The notes below the pieces were generated by a model, which saw only the letters and a list, made by a program, of their open reading frames with translations, had not been told where the DNA came from and ran no database searches. This document shows positions 11,273 to 20,817 of a stretch of DNA of 64,000 bases, piece after piece. Made by a program: the position numbers and the translations under genes. Source of the DNA: DSOI01 sp041394885 (GTDB taxonomy: Bacteria > Acidobacteriota > Terriglobia > Bryobacterales > Bryobacteraceae); NCBI GenBank assembly GCA_041394885.1, contig JAWKHI010000023.1:43677-107676 (forward strand), given 5' to 3'. The first letter of the stretch is position 1. Each line of letters opens with the position of its first letter.

Positions 11273-13434
11273 AGCGGCGCGGACCGTTCGGCCCCAACCG
11301 CCCCGGGCCGCGGCGCCAGTTCGCCAAGCCCCAACCGCCCAAGCCGCCCTCAGGAGGCCCGAAGCTGATCGCCGGGCGGCTGTCGGTGCATCGCGACGGA
11401 TTCGGATTCCTGATTCCGGATACGCCCATCGAAGGTGTGGAAGGCGACATCTTCCTTCCTCCGGATGTCGCGGCGAAGGGCATGCACGGAGATCGCGCGG
11501 CGGTGCGCATCACGCGGTTTTCGCCGCGCGACGGGCGGGCCGAAGGCGACATCGTGAAGATCCTCGAGCGCGCGCACACCGCGGTGGTGGGCGAGTTCCG
11601 GGTCCGCCGCAAGGGCTACTATGTGAAGCCGCACGAAGAGCGCCTGCAGCAGTGGATCGAGATTCCGAAGGCGCTGGCGCTGCCCAAGGATAAGCCGGTG
11701 GACCGGATCGGCCCATCCGCGGCGACCGTGGAGACGCCGGAAGATCTGGACGGCATGATCGTGACGGCGGAGATTATCGAGTTCCCCGAGCCGGGCCAGG
11801 ACGCAGTGGGCCGGGTTGTCGAGATCCTGGGGCGCCCCGACGACTTCGGTGTGGACGTGGAGATCATGATCCGGAAACACCGGATCCCGCATCGCTTTCC
11901 TCCGGATGTGCTGGAGCAGGCGCGCTTGACCTCGGAAACGATTGCCGATGCCGAAATCGCGCGCCGGGAGGACTTTCGCGGCCTCGACATCGTGACCATC
12001 GACGGCGAGACGGCTCGCGACTTCGACGATGCGGTGCTGGTGACCCGGCTCGACGACGGCCGCTTCGAACTGCAAGTGCATATCGCTGACGTGAGCCACT
12101 ACGTGCGCCCCGGGACGGCGATTGACCGCGAGGCGGCGATGCGCGGCACCAGCGTCTACTTTCCCGATCGAGCGGTGCCGATGCTGCCGCTCGAGCTTTC
12201 CACCGGGATCTGTTCGCTGAAGCCGCAGGTGGACCGGCTGGTGCTGTCGGCGGTCCTCATCATCGATCATCAGGGTGACGTGGTGGGCCAGCGCTTCACG
12301 CGCGGCGTCATCCGCTCGGCGGAGCGCTGCACCTATACGCAGGTGCAGCACGCCCTCAACGACAAGACTCCGTCGCGATTCCAATTGATGGAGGAACTGG
12401 CGCTGCTGTTGAACCGGCGCCGGACGCGCCGCGGCGCCATCGATTTCGACTTGCCGGAGCCGCTCATCGAGTTCGACGAATTCGGGGAGATGATCGCCAT
12501 CCGGCGCAGCGAGCGGTACATGGCGCACCGCATCATCGAGGAGTTCATGCTGGCCGCCAATGAAGCCGTGGCCGGGCACTGTTCGCGTTGGCCGTTCGTC
12601 TACCGGATCCACGAAACGCCGGATCCGAAGAAGGTGATCGAGTTCGAGCAGATCGCTTCGCAGTTCGGCGCGTCGCTCGGCGTGCCCATCCGCGCGCAGA
12701 AATTTCGCGATACCACCCGTCATCGCGACGGCCGGAAAACCGGGCGTGACATCGTGGTCAGTGTTGAGAATTCTAAAGTGACAGCTAAGGATTATCAAAA
12801 GCTGATCCGCCAGATCGAGGGCTCTCCATTCGAGCGGATCCTGAACTATCTGATGCTCCGGTCACTCAAACAGGCCCGCTACTCGGCTGAGAACGAAGGT
12901 CACTTCGCGCTGGCCTCGGAGTGCTACACCCACTTCACCTCGCCCATCCGCCGTTATCCGGATCTGTTGGTGCACCGGGTGTTGTCGGCCATGCTGGACC
13001 ACGAGGAAGCGCCCTACTCGCAAGTGGAACTGGCTGCCTTCGCCGGCACATCGTCGCTCACCGAGCGCCGCGCGGCCGACGCCGAGCGCGACCTCGTCGA
13101 GTGGAAGAAAGTGAAGTTCATGGTGGAACACATCGGCGACGAGTTTCCCGGGCTGATCGTGAACACATCGAAATACGGGTTCTTCGTGGAGTTGACCGAA
13201 TTGTTCGTGGAGGGCTTCGTCTCGGCGGAGTCCATCCACGGGGACCGGTTCGGGTATCACGAATCGTCGCGGCGCATCGTGGGTCAGCGTACGGGGAAGC
13301 ACTACTCGATCGGCGATGCCGTCACGGTGCGGCTGGATAAAGTCGGAGGGGGTGACCGGCGTCTGGAGTTTTCGCTGGTTACGCCGGGCGGCGGCAAGCA
13401 GGGCAAGGGCCGGAAGGCGCGCGGGCCGCGCTAA
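11269..13434 (+). CDS. rnr: Ribonuclease R (3'-5' exoribonuclease, RNB family)
   Basis: 721 residues. Cold-shock domains at about 35-190 (GRLSVHRDGFGFLIPDTP), the RNB catalytic domain at about 240-570 with the acidic cluster TIDGETARDFDDAVLVTR and HIADVSHYVRPGTAID, the CYTHFTSPIRRYPDLLVHR motif, and a C-terminal S1 domain (KYGFFVELTELFVEGFV), ending in a basic Gly/Lys tail. It degrades structured RNA in the cytoplasm. The N-terminal 30 residues are Arg/Pro/Gly-rich. GTG at 11269 overlaps the sulfatase stop by 4 nt, an odd operon partner but clear coupling. Confidence 0.96.
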   Translation: MKRRGPFGPNRPGPRRQFAKPQPPKPPSGGPKLIAGRLSVHRDGFGFLIPDTPIEGVEGDIFLPPDVAAKGMHGDRAAVRITRFSPRDGRAEGDIVKILERAHTAVVGEFRVRRKGYYVKPHEERLQQWIEIPKALALPKDKPVDRIGPSAATVETPEDLDGMIVTAEIIEFPEPGQDAVGRVVEILGRPDDFGVDVEIMIRKHRIPHRFPPDVLEQARLTSETIADAEIARREDFRGLDIVTIDGETARDFDDAVLVTRLDDGRFELQVHIADVSHYVRPGTAIDREAAMRGTSVYFPDRAVPMLPLELSTGICSLKPQVDRLVLSAVLIIDHQGDVVGQRFTRGVIRSAERCTYTQVQHALNDKTPSRFQLMEELALLLNRRRTRRGAIDFDLPEPLIEFDEFGEMIAIRRSERYMAHRIIEEFMLAANEAVAGHCSRWPFVYRIHETPDPKKVIEFEQIASQFGASLGVPIRAQKFRDTTRHRDGRKTGRDIVVSVENSKVTAKDYQKLIRQIEGSPFERILNYLMLRSLKQARYSAENEGHFALASECYTHFTSPIRRYPDLLVHRVLSAMLDHEEAPYSQVELAAFAGTSSLTERRAADAERDLVEWKKVKFMVEHIGDEFPGLIVNTSKYGFFVELTELFVEGFVSAESIHGDRFGYHESSRRIVGQRTGKHYSIGDAVTVRLDKVGGGDRRLEFSLVTPGGGKQGKGRKARGPR

Positions 13435-13445
13435 ACTCGAATTAC

Positions 13446-14078
13446 GTGGACCTGATTCTTTCGCCTGAAGAGTGCCGAGTTCTCGGCGTGCTGATCGAAA
13501 AAGATATGGCGACGCCGGATTATTATCCGCTTTCGCTCAACGCGCTGGTGAACGCGTGCAACCAGAAGACCAACCGCGATCCGATTGTCAGCTATGACGA
13601 GGAAACCGTGTCGGCCACCGTGGACTCGCTGCGCACACGGATGCTGTCGACGGTGCTCACCGGCGGATCCAACCGCGTGCCCAAGTACGGGCATCGCGCC
13701 TCCGAGACGCTCGATCTCAACAACCGAGAGATGGCGGTGCTCGGCGTGCTGCTGCTGCGCGGTCCGCAGACGGTGAACGAAATCCGCACGCGCACCGAAT
13801 CGATGTACCGGTTTGACGATCTGGACGCGGTGGAGACGGTGCTGCGCCGGCTGGCCGATCGCGAAATGGCGACGCTGCTGCCCAAGCAGACCGGCATGCG
13901 GGAGCCGCGCTGGATGCATCTGCTGGCGGGCGAGGTTTCCGCCGAAGCGCTGGCGGCCGGCGCGCTGACCCCGGTGTCTCCGGTGCGGGAAGGGCTCGCC
14001 GAACGGGTGGCGCAACTGGAAATCGAAGTGGAGCAGTTGAAGGCGTTGTTTGCGGAATTCCGGAAACAATTCGACTAA
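13446..14078 (+). CDS. YceH family protein (DUF480)
   Basis: 210 residues starting at GTG 13446, 11 nt after rnr. The start MDLILSPEECRVLGVLIEKD, followed by PDYYPLSLNALVNACNQKTN, is diagnostic of DUF480/YceH. The protein is two tandem winged-helix domains (residues 1-85 and 95-165; second one begins NREMAVLGVLLLRGPQTVNE), then a short coiled coil (RVAQLEIEVEQLKALFAEF). The role is unknown; the fold suggests DNA binding. The complete family length supports the GTG start. Confidence 0.92.
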   Translation: MDLILSPEECRVLGVLIEKDMATPDYYPLSLNALVNACNQKTNRDPIVSYDEETVSATVDSLRTRMLSTVLTGGSNRVPKYGHRASETLDLNNREMAVLGVLLLRGPQTVNEIRTRTESMYRFDDLDAVETVLRRLADREMATLLPKQTGMREPRWMHLLAGEVSAEALAAGALTPVSPVREGLAERVAQLEIEVEQLKALFAEFRKQFD

Positions 14079-14153
14079 GTTCAGGACATAAGCGGATACC
14101 CGCTTGACTTCGAGTTGGCGTTGGAATACGATTCTCCGGCTAGGGGTCTCACC

Positions 14154-17100
14154 ATGAACGCTCGACTTACTTTCCTGAACCTGACTATCCTCGGTCTCGC
14201 CGGCGCCGCCATGGCTGCCGCGCAATCCACGGGCACGGCGACGTTGACGGGAGCCGTGAACGATTCGACAGGCGCGGTGATTCCTGGCGCGAATATCACC
14301 GTCATCAACACGCAAACCGGCTTTGTGTTCTCCAGCGTCACTACGGCCGGGGGCACCTGGTACGTGCCGAACCTCAATCCGGGCTCCTACCAATTAAAGA
14401 TCGAAGCGCAGGGATTCAAGGCCTACGTGCGCGACGGCATTGTGCTGCGGACGGCCGAACAGCCGCGTATCGACGTCACCCTCGACGTGGGCAACGTCAC
14501 CGAGTCCATCCAGGTTACCGGCGCGCCGCCACTGCTCGAGACCGAAACCGCGGCGAGCGGACAGGTTCTCGAGGGGTCCACGGTGGTGAAAATCCCGGTT
14601 CTGCAGAAGGCCTTTTACAGAATCTATCTCTATATGCCCGGGATGAACGTCATCCGCGGCCAGCACGCGGTGGGGCAGCGCCAGCGCTCGCTCGGATTCA
14701 CCCTCGATGGAATGAACGCCAAGGAGCCCGTGCTCGGCAATCCGAACTCGCACGAAACCGTCATCACGTCCACGCTCGACATGATTCAGGAGTTCAAAAT
14801 GTGGACCACCGGGCTGCCGGCCGAATTCGGCCATAACTCCGGCGGCCAGTTGAGCGGAGTGTTCAAGAGCGGCACCAATGAATTTCACGGCTCGCTCGAA
14901 GACCGGTATCTGAACGGAGCCCTCGTGCATCGCCAGTACTTCGAGCAATTGACGCGCTGTCAGAACATCGTCTCCTGCAATCCGTTCACCTACCACGAAA
15001 TGGGCGCCACGGCCGGGGGCGTGGTGAAGCTCCCGTGGCTCTACAACGGCAAAGACAAGACCTTCTTTTTCGGCGGCGTGCAGCGGCATCATGAGAAAGT
15101 GTCGGAGACGTTTCGCGGCGCGGTGCCGAGCGAGGCGATGTACGGCGGCGACTTCAGCTTCCCGGAACTGGCCGGCACCGGCCGCGCGGCGCTTCCCATC
15201 TACGATCCCAATACCATCCGGCAGGAAGGCAGCACCTGGACCTCGGATCCGTTCCCGGGAAACCGGATTCCATCGGCGCGGTTCGATCCGGTAGCGCGGA
15301 ATCTGCTTGATCGCAATCCGTGGAAGGCCGCCAACGGACCGGGCGTGCCCACGCCCACCGGGCCGGCCGAAAACCTGGTTGTGCCCACCAAAGGACGCTA
15401 CTATTTCACCCGCATCGACGCGAAAGTGGACCATCAGTTCAATTCGTCGAACAAGCTCTTTGCGCGCTACTCGCACATGCGGCATCGTTCGCTCGGGCGA
15501 GTCTCGAATGAACTGCTCTGGTCACTCGTCGATCCGGTGCAGACCATCCCCATCGATCAGGGCAACCTCGTGATCTCCGACACGCACACGTTCAATCCCA
15601 CCACGATCAACGAGTTCCGCATCGGGATGAACCGCCGCCACCGCACGCGGCGTCCGGCCACCCAGGACGGCGGATGGGCCAAGCAACTGGGAATCCCAAA
15701 CGTGAGCGATGAGACGTTTCCCGACTTTCGCGGCGGTGGACGTTACTACAACCTGGGGCCGGGCGGACAGGAAGAGCAATTGTCGAAGGACTTCACCGTG
15801 CAAAACAACCTGACCAAGATCTCGGGGAAGCACACGTTGAAGTTCGGCTATGAAATCGTTCGGACCAGCTACGACGCGCTGGTGGAGTCACTACCGTCGG
15901 GCCTATACAACATGGCGGGCAGCGAGCGGCCGTTTACGCCGAACACGGGTAACCGGTTTGCGAATCTACTGCTCGGCACGGTGGGGAGCGCGCAGTTCAC
16001 ACAGACGCAGGCGCAGTGGCAGCCCCGGTGGTGGTCCCACTCCTGGTATGTGCAGACCGACTACAAGCCGATCCGCAACATGACGCTCAACCTCGGGCTG
16101 CGATGGTCTTACGAGACGCCGTTCCAGACCTCCGCGGGCAAGCAATCGCAATTCGACCCAGCGGCGGTGGACCCGCTCACCGGGCGGCTCGGCGCGATCG
16201 TGCACGTCCCCGGGGCGCTCGCCAAGCGGGACCTGAATAACTTCCAGCCGCGGATCGGGATGGCCTGGAACTTCTCACCGCGGTGGGTGTTTCGCGGCAA
16301 TTTCAGCATCATTACTTCGGACCTGCTGACCAATACCCTCAACAATAATTTCGAGGAGTATTTCGCCACGGCGAACGTCCAGTCGCCGCCGGGCGATCCG
16401 CGTCCGGCATTCCGATTGTCGCAGGGGCCGCCGCCGATCCGTTTCAATCTGGCGCAAGACGGATCGGTGCCGTTCGTGGGCACCAACTATAGCGGCCGGA
16501 CGGCGACATGGTTCGATCCCAACATGCGGATGCCTTACGTGATGAACTGGTCATCGGGATTCCAGTATCAGTTCAGCGGAACGTGGCTGGCCGAACTGCA
16601 GTACCAGGGCTCGAGCGGCGTCGGGTTGTTGAACAACTGGGATATGAACGTGCTGCCGCTCGATGTATCGAGCGATCCGGTGCGGCTGGAACAGATCCGG
16701 CAGCAGTATCAGAATTTCCGGCCGTTTTCCCAGTTCGGGGGCATCCAGCACTATTCCAACTACGGACACAACAGCTACCACGGCACCACGCTGCGGGTGG
16801 AGAAACGGTACGCCGCGGGCTTGTCGGTGAACTCGTTCTGGACGTTCTCCAAGTCCATGAACGACGTGGACGAAGACGGCGGAGCCAGTGGCATCACTTT
16901 TTATAACCGCCGGCTCGAGAAAGCCAGGGCCAGCTTCGACGTGAATCATCGCTGGGTCACTACGGTGACGTATGAACTGCCGGTGGGCAAGGGCCGGCGT
17001 TTTCTCAACACCGGTGGATGGAAGAACGGCCTATTGGGCGGATGGGAGCTGGTGGGTAGCCAGCACTTCCAGAGCGGACCGCCGTTCACGGTGGGATTCG

Positions 17101-17543
17101 CGGGCAGCCCCAACCGGTACCTGCCGGGAGCGGCCAGGCCGATCCAGACCAAGGCCAATGACGAGGTGAAGCTGAAACACGTTGACATCGGGCCGAACCG
17201 GTTCCCGTTTTCCGCCCAGAACCGGTATGTGAAGCTTGACGGATTCCTATACCCGGATAGCTTCCAGCCGGGTACGCTGGGGCGCAACACGCTACAGGCG
17301 CCGGGGCTGGTGTGGATGCAGGCGTCGCTATCGAAGGAGTTTCCAATCACCGAGCGGATTCGTTTTCACCTGCGATTCGACGTGAACAACCTGTACAAGT
17401 ACCACAACTTCAACCCGCCGAACTCGGCCTTCAACACCCGCGACACGTCGGCCTTCGGCACCTTTAACGGAACGCGCGGCAGCTTTTCCGACATCGGCAC
17501 CGGGCGCTGGCACGGCATCATGGTGTTCCGCCTGGAGTGGTAA
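14154..17543 (+). CDS. Oar-like TonB-dependent receptor with carboxypeptidase-regulatory-like domain
   Basis: 1129 residues. A signal peptide (residues 1-26, ending AAMAAAQ) precedes a CarboxypepD_reg-like beta-sandwich (about 30-115, GTATLTGAVNDSTGAVIPGA), a plug domain (about 120-230) and a long 22-strand-type barrel that ends with an aromatic-rich terminus (MVFRLEW). This architecture is greatly expanded in Solibacter-type acidobacteria and is thought to import or bind large ligands at the outer membrane. ATG 14154 is preferred over an upstream in-frame codon because it starts the signal peptide and follows AGGGG. It heads an operon with cytochrome, FMN oxidase and rtcB. Confidence 0.92.
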   Translation: MNARLTFLNLTILGLAGAAMAAAQSTGTATLTGAVNDSTGAVIPGANITVINTQTGFVFSSVTTAGGTWYVPNLNPGSYQLKIEAQGFKAYVRDGIVLRTAEQPRIDVTLDVGNVTESIQVTGAPPLLETETAASGQVLEGSTVVKIPVLQKAFYRIYLYMPGMNVIRGQHAVGQRQRSLGFTLDGMNAKEPVLGNPNSHETVITSTLDMIQEFKMWTTGLPAEFGHNSGGQLSGVFKSGTNEFHGSLEDRYLNGALVHRQYFEQLTRCQNIVSCNPFTYHEMGATAGGVVKLPWLYNGKDKTFFFGGVQRHHEKVSETFRGAVPSEAMYGGDFSFPELAGTGRAALPIYDPNTIRQEGSTWTSDPFPGNRIPSARFDPVARNLLDRNPWKAANGPGVPTPTGPAENLVVPTKGRYYFTRIDAKVDHQFNSSNKLFARYSHMRHRSLGRVSNELLWSLVDPVQTIPIDQGNLVISDTHTFNPTTINEFRIGMNRRHRTRRPATQDGGWAKQLGIPNVSDETFPDFRGGGRYYNLGPGGQEEQLSKDFTVQNNLTKISGKHTLKFGYEIVRTSYDALVESLPSGLYNMAGSERPFTPNTGNRFANLLLGTVGSAQFTQTQAQWQPRWWSHSWYVQTDYKPIRNMTLNLGLRWSYETPFQTSAGKQSQFDPAAVDPLTGRLGAIVHVPGALAKRDLNNFQPRIGMAWNFSPRWVFRGNFSIITSDLLTNTLNNNFEEYFATANVQSPPGDPRPAFRLSQGPPPIRFNLAQDGSVPFVGTNYSGRTATWFDPNMRMPYVMNWSSGFQYQFSGTWLAELQYQGSSGVGLLNNWDMNVLPLDVSSDPVRLEQIRQQYQNFRPFSQFGGIQHYSNYGHNSYHGTTLRVEKRYAAGLSVNSFWTFSKSMNDVDEDGGASGITFYNRRLEKARASFDVNHRWVTTVTYELPVGKGRRFLNTGGWKNGLLGGWELVGSQHFQSGPPFTVGFAGSPNRYLPGAARPIQTKANDEVKLKHVDIGPNRFPFSAQNRYVKLDGFLYPDSFQPGTLGRNTLQAPGLVWMQASLSKEFPITERIRFHLRFDVNNLYKYHNFNPPNSAFNTRDTSAFGTFNGTRGSFSDIGTGRWHGIMVFRLEW

Positions 17544-17553
17544 GCTTCATTGC

Positions 17554-18048
17554 ATGCGCTTGTTCGCCGCGGCCGCATTGGCCGTCTGCTGTTTCGCTCA
17601 AAATGAAGCTCCGGCGGAGCGTCCGGCGCCGCAGCAGCCCCTGCCGTTTTCTCACAAACAGCACGTGAGCGTGAACGGATTCAAGTGCGCTCAGTGCCAT
17701 CCGATGCCGGAGCCAGGCGAATTCGCGACGCTGCCGGCCACGAGCGTCTGCATGGGCTGCCACACGGCGGTGAAGACCGACAGTCCGCACATCAAGCGGC
17801 TGACGGCGGCCCACAACGCCGGCGAGCGCATCCGCTGGGCGGCGGTGTACCGGATTCCGGATTGGGTGATGTTCAGCCACAAAATCCACACGGCGGTGGA
17901 GGGCGTGACATGCGAAACCTGTCATGGCCCAGTGAAAGATCGGGTGGTGATGCGGCGGGAGAAGGACATCTCCATGGGCGCGTGCATGGATTGTCACCGG
18001 CAGAACAAGGCATCCAACGATTGCCGTTTTTGCCATGACCAGAGGTGA
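17554..18048 (+). CDS. Exported pentahaem c-type cytochrome (cytochrome c3/c7-like)
   Basis: 164 residues with an N-terminal export signal (MRLFAAAALAVCCFAQ). Five CxxCH haem-binding motifs are present: CAQCH (45-49), CMGCH (66-70), CETCH (120-124), CMDCH (144-148) and CRFCH (157-161). Additional histidines (FSHKQH, MFSHKIH) match the distal ligands of class III cytochromes. It is a periplasmic electron carrier. It sits 10 bp after the TonB receptor and 9 bp before an FMN oxidase, so it may be connected to that oxidase or be a general electron shuttle; this link is inference. Confidence 0.92.
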   Translation: MRLFAAAALAVCCFAQNEAPAERPAPQQPLPFSHKQHVSVNGFKCAQCHPMPEPGEFATLPATSVCMGCHTAVKTDSPHIKRLTAAHNAGERIRWAAVYRIPDWVMFSHKIHTAVEGVTCETCHGPVKDRVVMRREKDISMGACMDCHRQNKASNDCRFCHDQR

Positions 18049-18057
18049 ATCGAAATC

Positions 18058-19248
18058 ATGAATCGACGGGAAGCATTTCAAGGGCTGTGCGGATTCTTGG
18101 CGGGGTCGCCGCTGCTGCATGGGCAGTTGGACCTGCCGGACGGACGTGAGCGGATGCCGGCCATTGGAGATCTTGTCAATGTGTTCGAGTTCGAGCCGCT
18201 GATGAAGTCGCGTGTGCCGCGTCAGGTGTATCAATACGTGGCCGGCGGCGTGGACAACGAATTCACGCTGCGGCGTAATCGCGAAGCATTCGACAAGATC
18301 GTTTTCCGGCCTCGAATGCTGGTGAACGCCTCCAATCTGGACCTTTCGTTAACGCTGTTCGGCGATAAGATCGAGGCGCCGATCCTCGTGTGCCCCACGG
18401 CGGGCCATGGGGCGATTCACGCTGACGGAGAGCTGGCGACCGCGCGCGGGTCGGCGGCGGCGAAAACGATTATGATCCTGTCCACCAACTCGAGCCAACC
18501 CTACGAGAAAGTGGCGAAGGAAACCCCGGCGCCGAAGTGGTTCCAGCTATACCCGGGTCCGGATATGGAAGGGACTTGGGACAAAGTTTCGCGCGCCAAA
18601 ACAGCCGGCTTCAAGGCGATCACGCTCACCGTGGATGCCGGTTACAACTCGCACCGCGAACGGCTTCTTAGGCTCGGGCAGCGGCGGCAAACGCCGGCTG
18701 GAGTAGCATCGCCGCAGACGCGGCGGCGGCGTCCCGACGGTGAGTTGGAGCCATACGAAAGCGAGCGTCCCAGATACTACGGGCTCACCACCACGCTCAT
18801 GCACAAGCTCGACTGGAGCTTCTTCGACGAACTGAAAAAACGAGCCGGCATCCCGGTGCTGATCAAGGGCATTCTCGACGCCGAGGATGCGCTGCTGGCG
18901 GTGAAGCACGGCGCCGATGGAATCGTGGTGTCCAACCATGGCGCGCGATATCTGGACTACGCCCCGGCCACGATCGAAGTGCTTCCCGAGATCGCGCAGG
19001 CGGTGGGCGGCCGGATGCCCGTGCTTGTCGACAGCGGGTTTCGGCGCGGGACCGACGTGCTGAAAGCGCTGGCGCTGGGCGCCACAGCGGTTTGCGTGGG
19101 GCGCCCGCCGCTGTGGGGCTTGGGCGCTTATGGCGAAGAGGGCGTGCAGCGTGTGATCGAGTTGCTGCGCACGGAGCTGGCTCTCGCGATGGGGTTGTGC
19201 GGAAAGGCGAATCTGGCGGCGATTGACCGAAGCGTCCTGAGGATGTAG
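18058..19248 (+). CDS. FMN-dependent 2-hydroxyacid oxidase/dehydrogenase (lactate/glycolate type)
   Basis: 396 residues of the glycolate oxidase/lactate dehydrogenase FMN family. Active-site elements are all seen: YQYVAGGVDNE (substrate Tyr), PTAGHGAIHADGE, KWFQLYPG, ITLTVDAGYN, catalytic His/Arg in VVSNHGARYLDYAP, and the FMN phosphate site LVDSGFRRGTDVL with CVGRPPLWG. The N-terminus NRREAFQGLCGFLAGSPLLHG carries a twin-arginine and hydrophobic stretch, so export by Tat is possible and would match the exported cytochrome upstream. Family enzymes oxidise L-2-hydroxyacids to 2-oxoacids and pass electrons to oxygen, cytochromes or quinones. Confidence 0.9.
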   Translation: MNRREAFQGLCGFLAGSPLLHGQLDLPDGRERMPAIGDLVNVFEFEPLMKSRVPRQVYQYVAGGVDNEFTLRRNREAFDKIVFRPRMLVNASNLDLSLTLFGDKIEAPILVCPTAGHGAIHADGELATARGSAAAKTIMILSTNSSQPYEKVAKETPAPKWFQLYPGPDMEGTWDKVSRAKTAGFKAITLTVDAGYNSHRERLLRLGQRRQTPAGVASPQTRRRRPDGELEPYESERPRYYGLTTTLMHKLDWSFFDELKKRAGIPVLIKGILDAEDALLAVKHGADGIVVSNHGARYLDYAPATIEVLPEIAQAVGGRMPVLVDSGFRRGTDVLKALALGATAVCVGRPPLWGLGAYGEEGVQRVIELLRTELALAMGLCGKANLAAIDRSVLRM

Positions 19249-19255
19249 GAGACCC

Positions 19256-20437
19256 ATGCAGGTGATCGGCGGCGTGCCGGTTTGGGGCGAGCCTGTGGAT
19301 GCGGCGGCGCTCGCGCAGATCCGCCGCTGCAAGGAAACCGCGGACCGCGCGGCTCTGATGGCGGACCATCACAAAGGCTATGCGGTCCCGATCGGCGGCG
19401 TAGTGGCGTACGAGAATTCGATTAGCCCCTCCGGCGTGGGCTTCGACATCGCATGCGGGAACAAGGCCGTACTTACTGACGCCGACGCGGGTGACGTCCG
19501 CCGCAACATCGGCCGCATCATGGACGATGTGTGGCGGACAGTCAGCTTCGGAATCGGCCGGAAGAACAAAGAGCGCGTGGACCACGAGTTGTTCGACGAT
19601 CCGGCGTGGAAGATCGCCGCGGTGGCGCCGCTGAAGCAGATGGCGCGCGAGCAGTTGGGGACGGTGGGGTCTGGAAATCATTTCGTCGATTTGTTCGTGG
19701 AGGAGCGTCCGGAAGGCGATCGTGTGTGGATCGGCGTCCACTTCGGGAGCCGCGGGTTGGGGCACAAGACGGCGACGCATTTTCTGAAGGCCGCCGGCAC
19801 CAAAGACGGCATGGATGTAGACCCGTGCGTGATCAAGGCGAACAGCTCGATGGGCGAGGACTATCTAGAGTGCATGCGTCTGGCCGGACTGTACGCGTAC
19901 GCGGGCCGGGATTGGGTGTGCGATCGCGTGGCGTCTCTACTGGGGGCGCGCGTGGTGGAATCGGTGCACAATCATCACAACTTCGCGTGGCGGGAAAAGC
20001 ATGGCAAGGACTCGTTTTGGGTGGTGCGCAAAGGCGCGACGCCGGCGTTTCCGGGGCAGAGGGGCTTCATCGGCGGATCGATGGGCGACGTGTCGGTGAT
20101 CGTGGAAGGCGTGGAGAACCGGCTCGGCCGGCAATCCCTCTACTCGACCGTGCATGGAGCGGGGCGCGTCATGGGGCGCGTGGAGGCGAAGGGCAAGAAG
20201 GACAAACAGGGGAACGTAATCCGCGCGGCGCGAGTGACGCCGGAGATGATGGCGGCGTGGGTCCGGCGCGAGGGTGTGGAGTTGCGGGGGGCAGGTCTAG
20301 ACGAATCGCCGCATTGCTACAAGCGGCTGCCGGATGTGCTGGCGGCACATGAAGGTACGATCCGGGTGCTGCATACGCTGCGTCCGATCGGGGTGGCTAT
20401 GGCGGGAGCGGATGAGTTTGACCCTTACAAGGACTGA
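19256..20437 (+). CDS. rtcB: RNA-splicing ligase RtcB
   Basis: 393 residues, slightly shorter than E. coli RtcB (408). Manganese and catalytic motifs are intact: ADHHKGYAVPIGG, GVGFDIACGNKAVL with the Asp/Cys ligands, GTVGSGNHFVDL, VHFGSRGLGHKTAT, NHHNFAWREKHG, and the guanylylated histidine in STVHGAGRVMGR. RtcB joins 2',3'-cyclic phosphate and 5'-OH RNA ends in tRNA/rRNA repair. No archease or RtcR regulator gene is nearby. It is the last of four genes spaced by 7-10 bp, an unusual setting for an RNA repair enzyme. The mobile island begins just downstream. Confidence 0.95.
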   Translation: MQVIGGVPVWGEPVDAAALAQIRRCKETADRAALMADHHKGYAVPIGGVVAYENSISPSGVGFDIACGNKAVLTDADAGDVRRNIGRIMDDVWRTVSFGIGRKNKERVDHELFDDPAWKIAAVAPLKQMAREQLGTVGSGNHFVDLFVEERPEGDRVWIGVHFGSRGLGHKTATHFLKAAGTKDGMDVDPCVIKANSSMGEDYLECMRLAGLYAYAGRDWVCDRVASLLGARVVESVHNHHNFAWREKHGKDSFWVVRKGATPAFPGQRGFIGGSMGDVSVIVEGVENRLGRQSLYSTVHGAGRVMGRVEAKGKKDKQGNVIRAARVTPEMMAAWVRREGVELRGAGLDESPHCYKRLPDVLAAHEGTIRVLHTLRPIGVAMAGADEFDPYKD

Positions 20438-20497
20438 TCGCGGGGCGGAATTGCCCGGAGAGCGCGGCGGCGCTAGTGTGGGACTCAGGTGCTTGGA

Positions 20498-20753
20498 ATG
20501 GCTGCTCGACAGCGGAAAGAGCCAAACGCGGCCGAATCGATGCTACAGGCTTATTCAGCCAGTGCTCGCGCCAGCCAGTTCCTCGTAACGTATTTTGGAT
20601 TGGTCGATCTGGAAATTGTAGCCGCGGTTTCGAGGTTGCGCACAATCTCCGCAATGGTGGCGCACATGCATAACCGCGGTTTGCGCTACCTGGAGCGAAC
20701 CGATCCAAGCCAATCCGGGCCTGCGGAACTGGATCGTTTCCACGTCACCCTAG
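20498..20753 (+). pseudogene. Small unknown reading frame interrupted by the IS701-like insertion
   Basis: The 316 bp between rtcB and the IS element hold one plausible frame starting at ATG 20498 (MAARQRKEPNAAESMLQAY), with a helical middle (QFLVTYFGLVDLEIVAAVSR). It reaches the CTAG target site as ELDRFHVTL. Reading across the element, it would continue from 22612 as GVCVSTRQVPPSEV before meeting the IS91-like DNA. I recognise no family. It could be a truncated gene or chance. Confidence 0.25.
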
Positions 20754-20770
20754 TATTACTGGGTCATAAA
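20750..20770 (+). repeat. Left inverted repeat and CTAG target duplication of the IS701-like element
   Basis: CTAG (20750-20753) is followed by TATTACTGGGTCATAA. The reverse complement of the right end reads TACTACTGGGTCACAA after CTAG, so 14 of 16 positions match. Confidence 0.8.
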
Positions 20771-20817
20771 CGTGATCAGGGGTTGATCGGCCGAGGCCGC
20801 TGTCGTTGAATATAGCT

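Noticed and set aside
9992..12798. Long minus-strand frames opposite the sulfatase and rnr
   Set aside because: His/Arg-rich shadows without motifs.
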